From Choristoneura fumiferana (lineage: Eukaryota; Arthropoda; Insecta; Lepidoptera; Tortricidae), in the NCBI RefSeq assembly GCF_025370935.1, contig NC_133473.1, positions 4,698,159-4,762,158 of the forward strand: DNA of 64,000 nucleotides, in the 5' to 3' direction. Shown piece by piece: positions 46,001-58,000 of the stretch. The translations under genes and the position numbers were made by a program. The notes under the pieces are model-generated. The model saw nothing but the letters and a program-made list of their open reading frames with translations. It had not been told where the DNA came from and did no database searches. Numbering within the stretch: the first letter of the stretch is position 1; every line of letters starts with the position of its first letter.

Positions 46001-49000
46001 TGGAGTGGGACATGCGTATATAGGTCGAGATTAATATAATATTTGTGATTGTATTAGATGATGGTTATGACGACTATGTTCTTTCCACAGCTTTTTGGTG
46101 CTGGTGCTGGTTCTATAGACAATTTAACCAATTAAACCCAGGCTTGTTCGCGTCATACTCCAGAACAATCCAACTTAACACAATGACGCGACGCGACGCG
46201 TTTAGCATAAGAATAAAAATGCACGTTCAGCATTCGCGATCGAGGCGCTTTGCAATTTAATTAATTTTAATGAACGGTTCTTTCCGACGACAAAAGTTAA
46301 GTAAATTTCTAGGGCTCATTAGGAATTTAAATGTTGAGAATATTTCTGTTGGAAATGTTCGTATTTTTTTTACAATGGAATGCATATATCGTATGCGTAG
46401 ACAACAAGTTTAATTCAAACTTGAATTATCTTTTTTATATTTACTTATTTTTTCTTGTCAGGGTTTGTTGTAGGTACCTATGTTTTTATACTTCATGTAG
46501 TAAGTATTCAGTACTGATTTATTATACGAGTACAAACATGTCGCACCTTCAGAATTCTACTGACTCAATTCGAAATAATGTAATTTTTAAACTACACTAC
46601 TTACTACTTGTTTTGGTGCAAAAAGTTTATTATAGAAATGTCATTATTTCGAATTGAGTCAGTACATGTAAAAAGATTCTAAAAGTGAACTATTTAAAAA
46701 CCCCGGCATTATAAATAGCCTTTGAGTATTTATCTAGCTAAATACTCAAAGTAAATAACATACAAGTTATGTTTTACCTACTATCTCTGGTTAAGTCTCT
46801 TATAACATTACCATAAATTCTAGTGAAATATAAATGTTAAAAAAATGTGGTGGCCTGGTGGTTTAACCTATGGCCTTTCAAGCTGCGGATCGTGGGTTAA
46901 ATTTGAAAAAGAAAATACTACGAGCTTACTCACGAACTCAACAAGAAGCAATAGCAGTGGGAAGGTTTAACAACTCATAGAGATAACATCGGAACCACAT
47001 AATTAATTAAGTAAACGTACGTTGTAGGTGATAGTTGAAAATAAGTTTTGAATCACTAGCGTACAATTACACAATTTAGGTCATTACCGCGCTGCGAGAC
47101 GCAGCGGGCGCGATTTGGAATTCACCGTTCGAACGTCAGCCATTTTGTTGTACCAAGCGCTGGTCCCGAATGTCTGCTTAGCCATTCGCGGCGGGCCTCA
47201 AGGCCGATCAAGTGGAGACTACTAATGTGTAAGGATATTGGCGTAAAGTGCATAAGATGTAGCGATATGATCAGGGCGTTAGCAAATTGCTGTTTTAAGC
47301 CGTCTATAGTACGTCAGACATTTTCAAAAAATATCGGACACGTTTTTCTTTTTTGTCAATTAAACAATTTAAAGTTAAAGTTCCGTGTGACGTCACACCT
47401 GCGTACACTTTTTACTAAGTTTAGTGGCGTCACGGCTCCCACTTACGTACTTCGACGCGCCTTACCCAATTAATTTTATGGGGATCTGCTGCAGACATTG
47501 AGTCAATTTTTATCTTACAGAAGAGATCAATTAGAGCAGTTTATAATTTGAAGTCGCGTCAATCTTTAAGATCTTTTTTTAAGGAAACAGGTATCCTAAC
47601 CCTGCCGTCGCTTCATGTTTTTGAAATAATCATGTATGTTAGGAAGAACATATGTGATTTTCCCACTAACGTCGATAATCCAAAGGCTACTAGAAATACA
47701 GGGAAGCTTAAAGTTCCATCTTACAGACGGGCTAAAACCAAAAAGCCCCCATGTAATGAAGAAAAGCAAAAACTTGCGCTAGAGTATTTTATTTCGCTTG
47801 TTAGGAAAATGTTATCTATCTAATACTTACCTATCTTAGAGACGTTGCAATCCGGTTTTTTTTGTACGACGTAGCTAGCAATCAGTGGTATCTACGGCTC
47901 GCCTGATGGTTAAGCGGTTACCCTAGCCTATAGGCCTATAGTTCAAGTTCTAATTCTCTAGGACTCATCCCTCACAAGGGCATTGTCTACCCTTTATAAT
48001 CCTGTATTTATATTCCTTCTTGAAGAATCCCATTGTGAACTCTGTTGGGCATAGCTCATCAGGGAGTTCATTCCACAGGAGCGTTTGTGGGTGGCTATTC
48101 TTCCGGAACCGCACCGCGACCATTTCAGTTTCAAGGCGTGAGATAAATTAATTTGCTAAATGTTTTACGTGCTCCAAATAACTTAAAATTAATTCTGCAT
48201 TTACCTTCCTTTAATTTGTTATGCTATTATTAGGATTTTGGAAACCTGCATTTTTATTAAGTGTGTTTATAATAAAATTGGCTTTATTTCTTTATTGATA
48301 ATTTTTCTTATGGCCAAAGCGTCCACTAAGATAGGTACCTCACTAAGAATTTATATCTACATCTATCATTAACTAACTTTTATTTAAATCTATTGTAGGT
48401 AAGTAAATATGAGAACTAAAGTTGACGTTATTATCTATTAAAATATTCAAATACAATAGAAAATTAATTTGTATATGGTTTTGGTAAATTTATGAACACA
48501 ACAAAAAAAAGCCGTGGTCCAAAAAAAGCCTTGGTGGCCTAATGGTTTGACCTATTGCCGCTCAAGCAGAGGGTCGTGGGTTCAAACCCCGGCTCGCACC
48601 TCTGAGTTTTTCGAAATTCATGTGCGGAATTACATTTGAAATTTACCACGAGCTTTGCAGTGAAGGAAAACATCGTGAGGAAACCTGCACTAAACTACGA
48701 AGCAATTCAATGGTGCGTGTGAAGTTCCCAATCCGCACTGGGCCCGCGTGGGAACTATGGCCCAAGCCCTCTTGTTCTGAGAGGAGGCCTGTGCCCAGCA
48801 GTGGGACTAATATAGGCTGGGATGGTATAAACACAACAAACCTTTCTGATGTCACAGTAACTCAGAAAAAAACCTAAAAATTTGATCATCGTCGTTATGT
48901 TTCGCACATTTACTAAGATCCGGGTCCATATGACAATCTAACAATGATAATTATGAAAAACAACTGCTAGCTAGGCCTCTTTTATCTCTTTTTTACCGGA

Positions 49001-52000
49001 CACGTGATTATTTTTACCATAAAAAGTTACATAAGCACGTTATATGAATAAGAATGTGACTTAAATAGGTAGGATGCTCATAAGGTAAATGAAGGCCGGT
49101 ATTCCGCGTTTGCCGGCACCGTATACCTACCGCTTAGGTCTTGGTGGTATGTTAAAAGTTGAACTACAGGTTTACGTAGCTCACAGTCAGTTATAATCGT
49201 GCTATTTTTATTTGGTTATTTGGCAGTTTGTTAAAAACGATATGGATATTTATTCTGTCGTTCAGCGCGAAAATCATTCAAAAGAGACATTTTAAAAATA
49301 CTAACGTCAAACCAGTGGTATAATAAAATTCTTGTGTTTTGATTACGTGAAGCTCAAAAAGTTATTGAGTTCATAAGGCAGTCTTTGTGCATATCTCTTG
49401 TTATCTGTTAATTTCATTGTGTTTTATATACAAAAGAACAAACTGATTCATGTACCAGGTTCCACCTTTTAATAATCAATTTCACTATGTTTTCCTTGAC
49501 AAAAGTATGGGATGTCAAGATAGTAGCACAAAGGTGCATTTTGTACATGGTTAAATTTGTTCGACTGTACACTAATGTCAAGATGACAGTAACACAAACG
49601 TTCCGTCCTAGTACAGTCGCCATCAGATATAACGGAGCGGCCAAGGTGTCCAAATATATCTGAGCAAGACCAAATTTCAATAAATTCTGCACACTGTAAA
49701 TACCATTTATATCATAGCTAATATTGCAATTCCATAAATATCTGAGCATCATTTTTTTTTACATAGTCCAGCCAAAAATATCTGATCACACAAAATGTCA
49801 TACGTATCTAAGCAATGGGTGCTTTCACAAAGATCTGCTCATTTGAGGAGAATATACCTTGTGTCATTGTCATACGGAGTATAATAAGTTAGCTAATAGT
49901 TTAAACAACAATTTGACAGATTTTTCTACTATGAGTAAAGAAAAGACATGCATGTAGATCACTTATGAGTCTTATGACCTCTTGCCAATGGGTCTTAGCC
50001 TGATTGATCATACAATATCATAATCTTGGGGCACGGTAATGCCCCCGTTTACAGTACTGGAATACAGCTTAATTTAATATATGTACAACATGATTAAATT
50101 TGTTCGACTGTACACTAAAGAGTTTTATAGGTAGGTAGAGTTCAAAAAGTTGGGTGCCATAATTTCTTCTCAGTCGCTCCACTCTTGAAACAGTGGTCGT
50201 GGCCATCGGATGACGATCAGAGTGAACCTTAGTGACGATTTTCTTGCAAGGTGGTTTCCTATTGCCTGCCCATTGCAGTGCTGGAGTACAGAGTTCGTAG
50301 TAGAGAGCGGTGCTACCCACTCTCTTACGTTTTTTGCTTTGTACTTAGCTGAGTACTATCAGCTCAAAAAATATTGATAGGTATCTAATTTGTTAGCAAC
50401 TTACATTGTTATAATGGATAAATATAAAATCATAATAATAAAGGCTTTAAAAAACATCCATTAGATATCTATTTTCTATACAAACTTCGCCCCGCTTTAT
50501 ATAGTTAGTGTTTTACATCACGAGTTTTATAATAGGTATATTGATCGTAAAGTCTCTTAACCACTGTCTAATAGCTGTGATGACCCAATGGATCTACGGC
50601 CTCTCAAGCAGAAGATTTAATTAGAGGGTTAGAAATTTACCATGCAATATGGTGAAAGAGAACATCCTAAGAAAACCTGCACAAACCAGTTCACTTCTCA
50701 ATCCAAGTCCTGTGCCCTGCAGTGGGACATGTACGCTGGATTAATTTAAAGTATTGGTATGTCAATTAATTATCGTAATTAAGACAAAGGCCTTCTTACC
50801 TAAGTAGCACAAATTCACATGCATCAGTTGTGATTCATAATAAAATGCATACGCGATTACATACGACAATATATTGCAACCATCAGCGTAAGTGGAATAT
50901 GCGAAGCAATAATGGGGCCACGGTCAATCAAGCATTAAAATTCTTTAGAGTAAGCGAGCAGAGGTTAGTAAATTAGTTCACTAAGTGTCAATATAAAAAG
51001 GGAGTTATAGGGACAGAGAGAAATGAACTAAGGTTTTAGAGTTTGTAGTAAAACTGGGACTACGGGTGTTTTTCTGGCGTCTAATAAAATACTCGGTGAG
51101 TAAAACTCAAACACGACGGGCTCTTTACTACTGTACTGTTTTAATAAGTTCTCTGTCTTTTCCCAACTTAAGATTCCCAACTGTTTCATTTGCCAAACTG
51201 GTTCATTTCCCAATTCAGGATTTTCTATGAAACAATTTTTTTTCGGAACTATCAAAAAAAAAACCATAAACATAAGAAAATACACTGAGTTTTTTTTTGT
51301 TTCTGATAAAATTGAGAGTTGGGAAATAAAACAGTTGCCAAATGAAACATTTGGCAAACAATAATTCTGCGAAAAGGCGGGACCCGGTCATATTTATTAC
51401 AATAATATTATGCAATTATACTAATTAGGTACTTACATAAAACTCAGTTTATGGAACATTTCCTTGTAACATTATGTAGGTACAGTCAACGTCATAAATA
51501 AGTGCACTTTTGTACCTTGTCGCTTTCAGTCGGTACACAATTTCGTATGGCTTTTCAAACATGACTAAAATGGCAAGGTACAAAAGTGACCACTTATTTA
51601 TGTCATTGACTGTACAACGGAGAATAAAATAGAGCCTTATTGTACAACTACTTACATTATTATAACAATTACAAAAATATATCTTACTTTAAAATAAGTC
51701 AACGTACTCACAACGACTATCAATGAATCATTCGTTTCCTTGTTCATTGAAAAAATTATCACGAAACTGTTTTAAAAAACAAATGAGATATTTATTTAAA
51801 GTCGTTTTGAAAATTATGACTCAGAACCAGAATACTTTAGCAACAACAAATTTCGTATCGAAAATACAAACTGAAATACAGATGCACAGAAAAAACAGAA
51901 AAATAAGACCAGCGCTGGGAATCGAACCCAGGTCCTCGGCATTCCGTGCCGCGTGCTATACCGCTACACCATCGCTGGTCTGGTTTTTCTGTGCATCTGT

Positions 52001-55000
52001 ATTTCAGTTTGTATTTTTGATATGGATTTTACGGGATGACCGTAAAAGCAACAACAATTTGGAATTGAAATAAAAAAATACAAAAAGATTCCAAAAACCA
52101 ATCTTAACAAACTTCGTGTTTTGGTAGTTTTAAGGAAAAAACGAAACCCTTTATAATAAATAAAAAAATATCATGGAACATTATATAATTGACACCAACC
52201 TACCTAGTCCCAAACTAAGCAAAGCTTGTACAGTCAGCATCAAAAGTAGCTGGTTACTTTTGTATTTTGTCGTTTTACAGCCACGTACTTAGCGCCATAA
52301 AAGATTGACAAAATATGACAGAGTTAAAAAGTAACCAGCTACTTTTGATGTGGACCGTACTATGGGTACTAGACAACGGATAAACATACTTATACAGATA
52401 AATACATTTTTTAAATACACATTAAACATTCAAGATTCGAGAACACACACAAACATCAGCCGACCCGTGTGGTGTCGGGATAGAACTACACCTCTCCATT
52501 TCTTCCGTGGATGTAGTAAGAGGCAACTGCGGATACAAGTTATGGTATACCGTAGGCGACAGGCTAGAAACCTGTCACTATTGTACCGTTTCTGTCAAAC
52601 TAAAAATCTAAAATTGCTAAAAGTGGCTCCGAAGCGGTAACGTTTCGTGTGCTCTGCCTCCTCCATTTGGGAATACAGTACCCTTAGTGAAGTTTTCGGT
52701 AACAAAATACGTCTCGATCGGGTTCGCGTTAAGATCTCAATTTGTATGGAAACATGAAAATCGCAAACGTTCCGCTAGAGGCGCTGTTCGTGTTTCCATA
52801 CAAATTGAGATCTTAACGCGAACGCGATCGAGACGTATTTTGTAGGCGAAAACTTACACTAAGGGCACAGGCGTGATGTTTGTGTAAGAACAAACATTCG
52901 TATTATTTATACAAATACTCGTATCTGCCCCGACTGAGGATTGAAACTTGGGACCTCAAGCTTCATAATCAGGTTCTCTAACCACTTGGTTATCCGGTCG
53001 TAAAAGAATATTTGTAGTGGTTCGATGGAAGTGGAACCTTATTTATACAGTGTGTTATCGTCAGCCAGGCTTTTAATTTAATTAATAAAGTAAAATTCAG
53101 ACTTTGTTAACTTTCTAACAAAACAATATTTGCCAGCAATGTACAGCAAAGTAAATTCACAAGTAAGTGTAAATGACAGCCGACAGATACTTTGATAATT
53201 ACTTTCCAATTACTTTTCTGTACGTTGGTCGCAATTATAATTTTGTTAGAAAGTTAACAAAGTCTGAATTTTACTTTATTAATTTAAATAATGTCATGGT
53301 TAAGTTACGGAAATATGTTACTTTAACCTACCTTAAAAAAATCCTGACTGCCGGTAACATGCTGTATAAAAAAACTATGAATTGTAGCACTAAAACTTCG
53401 AGCACATCTTTTCCCATTGCTCCTAGATATTTTATCGATGATAAGTTATTTAATATAGGCCATCTATCACAGAAAATGTTAGTAGGTAGGTACACTGCAA
53501 AAATATTGTCACATGAAAGTGACTGAAAAAATATCTCTAGAACGAAATGTATCTGAGGCTTGTAGCTATATATTACAAGCTATTCGAATTCTCAATGACA
53601 AACGACTATCGATGTAGACAGTTCTGCTGAAGCGAAAATTGTGAAAGTCGGATGTGAAAAATCTGCGTTGCGATGGCGATCCATTTGAAAACGAGTATTT
53701 CGTTCAATTTCTAACTTTGAAATGTGTGGCAGTTTCTGATTCAGTGTTTATTAAACTCTTAATCGAAATCAAGGATCACTATATGTCTATTGTTTTTTTT
53801 TTTAACTTGCGTTCACAAAACACAATTGTCAAACGTTGAGATACTTGTGTCCATAGAAGCGATTACTCGATAATTGATATAGATCTAAATAACCTAACCA
53901 TAAAAAAAAAAACATTTTTAATACAAGCTTTTTTGCTGACTTTACTTTTTGTTGACTGTACTTGCATTGTCACTAAAATTTCAAGTCGATGCTATTTATC
54001 GTTGAAGAGTTCCGTCCTGCGGTGACGATCTTGGCTGGGCTACCAGGATGTCACTACTAGATTATTGTATTGTCACGTGATTTACATAAGTATTCCAAAT
54101 TTCAAGTCAATCTGACTACTGGAAGTAGATCAAATTTAACTTGCAAGATTTGATTACAGTCAGACAGACAACGGGGCAGGTGAAACTAAATAAATGCTTG
54201 TGAAAACCCTGACTGCCTTAAAAAAAAACAAGAAAAAAAACAAGTGACTTTTACAATATTTTAATTGAACATTCCAAAGTATTTGTCATATCTTAACTTT
54301 AATTTGTCAAATATGCAAAACTTTATCACAAGTCAACAAATATTTGGCTGGAAGTAACAAAGATCAAATTTTTTAACTTGCAAGATTTCGATTACATGAC
54401 AAGAGACAGACACATAGGTTAGGAATCTGATAGCAATAACTACTAAATAAATTTGCATTCAATATTTTTGCGAATTTGACTTATGCCAATCAATACATTT
54501 TGACTAAAACATAAATGAACTTAAAAAATCCTAGAAAATTTGCAAATAATATAAAACAGTTGGAAATGATATCAGTCATTTTAACACATTTAAAAAGGTA
54601 ATAAATTTGCTAAATAGCCGAACTAACTTCTGACTTATTTAACACACTTATTTAACAAGTCTTACGTATTTGTCTTACTTTTTACTTAGTCTTAGTTATT
54701 TGGCTTCCAAAAGATATCCTCACCTCCTGGAAAGGGGCAAACTCGGATTACACGCATTTAAGATCAAATGAAGGTATTAAAACGATTTCCAGCTTTCTGG
54801 AAATAAATTAAAAAAAAAATCTATCTATTAATCCTACTTAGTGGTACAGTCAAGTGAGGTCCATTCAAAATCGTGACCAGCTCTAAATTTATCAGTAATC
54901 GGTCCTGACCTGACTGTTGAACTTCAAATTACTTAACATAGTTCTGGACCGCTAGACTTGTTTTTTCTTTTAAGTTTTTTTCATAATTTTCGATATTTCT

Positions 55001-58000
55001 ATGAAAACGGTAGCTTAAAAGTACTATAACATGCATGTACATTTATATAGAATGGGCTACATTTGATACCCATATTGTTACAATACAAAATATTTCTTAA
55101 TCACCCCGCCATATTTTTTTCGCTGTAGGTACTAAATTATTAAGTGAATTCCCAAAATTTTGTTTCACGGAAGCAAAAGCCGCGGGAAAAGACTAGTAAA
55201 CAGATAAGATAAGGAAGTTTGAATAGCGCATATTCATGTGCTTGCTACTTGTGCTTGAGAAAACCCTCTTTGTTATGGTTTGATATTATGTTTACTCAAA
55301 GTTATAGTTAGGTAGTTACAAGTTAATTTATTCTGCTCAAACAATAGTTTGAATTTGGAATAAGCAGTGCTATAATCTCATGTTTTATGCTTAGGTATAA
55401 TACTTCAGTATACCTTCCGCCGCCTAACTGTGCCTAAAAGTTCATTGCCACGACTAGTACCACAAAAACTATAAAGGTATAATTCCAATAATTTAATAGG
55501 CACTATAAACCGTTAAGCGATTCGAACACGATCCGGGGAGTAATGTAAAGACGTCGCATAAAAAATGTATCTGAAAAATGCGTCAAAACTGAGTATTAAG
55601 TAATGAACTTTTAGGCAGATTTATATGGCGCGTGGAATAGGTGTTGATCGCTATATAATGCCCTAAGATCTTATTTAGGTAGGCACTAACTAGCTGTTTC
55701 TCGCGACTCGACTCGCGTAGAATTCGTTTATCGCTATTCTGCAGGAACTAGGTACCTATGCAATTTCCCGGGATAAAAACTATCCTATTTATTTATTTAT
55801 TTCATAGCATTTACACGGCTTTACAGATATACATCCAATTTACCGTAAAACTAAAAACATCCTTCGCAGTGATTCAAACTATCCATGTAATGAATTTCAT
55901 CTAAATCGATTTAGTGATTTAGACGTGATGAGGTAGCAAACGAACAAACATACTCATATTAAATAATAATATATAGTAATATTGGCGAGTTCTGGACTGG
56001 TTCTGTTACCGCCCTTAGAGACCACGGTTTGTGCTAATGCTCACTCATCTATGTTTTCGGAATTTATATATTTTTTCGGAGGTGTTTTTTTTTAGCCTGC
56101 TGTTCACGTATAGCAAAGGTTCCCATTTTTATTGATTGCGTTTATTATTATTTGGCCGGTTCCAGATTCCTAGTGCCTATTAAGAGTCTCTGAACTAAAC
56201 TGCGGATAGTAAGACAGACATAAAATGACATGGCGAAAGTAATGGTTACTTTTTGCTATTTAAATATTGGAAACCTAAAAAAGTTAATTTCTAGTCTTCC
56301 GTAAACTACAGAGGCTTACTTTAAATTATCTCTTGTTTTCGTACTTAACCATGTTACATTACAAGCACTGTTAGGACCAAATTATTTCCTATCTTAAACA
56401 GGTCCTGGCGCTTTGCTGGTCGCTGCCGTGGCGCGCTCGCTTCGCTTACTCATTGTGGTCTCAATTGTACCAAAACTCCTCGCTTCGCTCGTCATCGTAC
56501 CTAAATTTTACGAACTTTAATTGATAGTAAAAGAGAAAAAGAAAAGAAGAGAAAAGGAAAGAGTAAACGAGAGCAAAATCATTATCTAAATCTCTTTAAA
56601 ATAGGAAATATTTCGTCCCTTCCAGTGCTATAAGTCAATTACGTACAAAGAACAAGGTAGGTAACACTAGATACATCACTATACGAACATCTCTGCTTTA
56701 GTCGATCGTTCATCACTCTTTGTTGTGAAACAAAGCATGAGTGACGGGAAACGCGAGATCTTACGAGCGTGCTTCGTCCACCTTAATGGTTTCCGTAACA
56801 TTGAGTTTATACTTTTTGCCGATTGCGGCGCGTCGCTGTTTTGGGTTTATTATGGCACAAACGGGTGAATAATAGTCGCATAATTTTTGAAAGTCATAAT
56901 GTTAGTTTGTCATAAGTTTGTATATATTTGTAGAAATTTTTGAGGCGACTGTTTTACCCTGTTGGCGATGGCAAATTACTATGACAATGTCACGATTAGC
57001 ATTTTTCTATGAATTTGTGAGACAAGTGATTAAAATTGACCTCAATACGACTATTAATAGTGCTGGTATAATTATCTTGTTAAAATGAGGTTATTTGATT
57101 TATGGGGGAAATTCTGAGGATTTTTTTTACTTAGGTAGTGCCTTTAGCCGTGGCTTCACTTACATAAAGCGTTTGATCTGACGTTTGAATTGAAATTTCA
57201 GGATTTGACTAAAGTTTCAATACCAATAAATTATACCGCGACCTTCATTTACATTTATACCTATATGAAGAATACAACAAAAATGGCAATTCGCAAGCAG
57301 ATTAATTTTGCAACTGCTTAATATTTCTGAAACTGTAAATATTACAAGATTTTTATAAAACTAACCTAACCTAACCTAAATGGGCCTACACGATGGCCTT
57401 GAAATAAATCCTGAAATATTTACAGTTGTAGAGTTTGCGAAATGAAGAGTTGCGAAATGAATCAGGTTGCCAAATGTCAGTTGCCAAATGAACGGATTTA
57501 AAATGCTAAGCTTTGTTCGATGTTCCTTATCTCACAAGGGACCGAAACGCACATTATTGTTTTTAATTAAATGTCAAACTTGTATAATACGGGTTCAGGG
57601 TACTCCAATCTGGAGCTTTTAATTTTAACGATAAGGGCACAGTGCGGTAATGTTTGTTTTTTTACTGAAGCCTTTCAGCGAGAGTGAAATGTGAAAATGT
57701 GAAAAAATATCGGTCTCATGAAATTATTTATGTAGATTTTCAGTACAATTTTACAACTTACGGGCTTCTTCGAGTTTTTATTTAACTTGGAAGGTTAGTT
57801 TGTGAGTAAGTTGTCTTTAAGTAAACTCATTATCTAAGTGATCATGACTTTAAATTTGGTACGGAGCTAGTATTCAATGAATCTAATAATTGTAAGCATG
57901 GTTCTACGTAATGTTTTTTTGTTGTTGGTGTACATACGTATTGTTACGTTAAGCTTACCTTCGCACATCATAAAAAAAATATCGCATACCTGATATAACT

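Larger units (their letters stand above)
52150..53003 (-). mobile_element. SINE family C, copy 4, split by nested insertions
   Basis: Parts 52150-52230, 52358-52462 and 52886-53003 together follow the order of 1351-1609. Interruptions are a MITE at 52231-52357 and a family B SINE at 52463-52885. Confidence 0.75.

Noticed and set aside
46331..46657. A 108-residue hydrophobic protein
   Set aside because: Composition follows AT-rich DNA and the end is inside a MITE.
49414..49752. A 112-residue minus-strand protein
   Set aside because: Overlaps MITE-like repeats and has no recognised domain.
51028..51415. Minus-strand proteins of 109 and 66 residues
   Set aside because: They read across a degenerate repeat cluster and low-complexity A/T runs.
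53173..53526. A 117-residue protein gene
   Set aside because: It overlaps an inverted repeat, shows no known motif and has no splice or promoter context; coding not supported.
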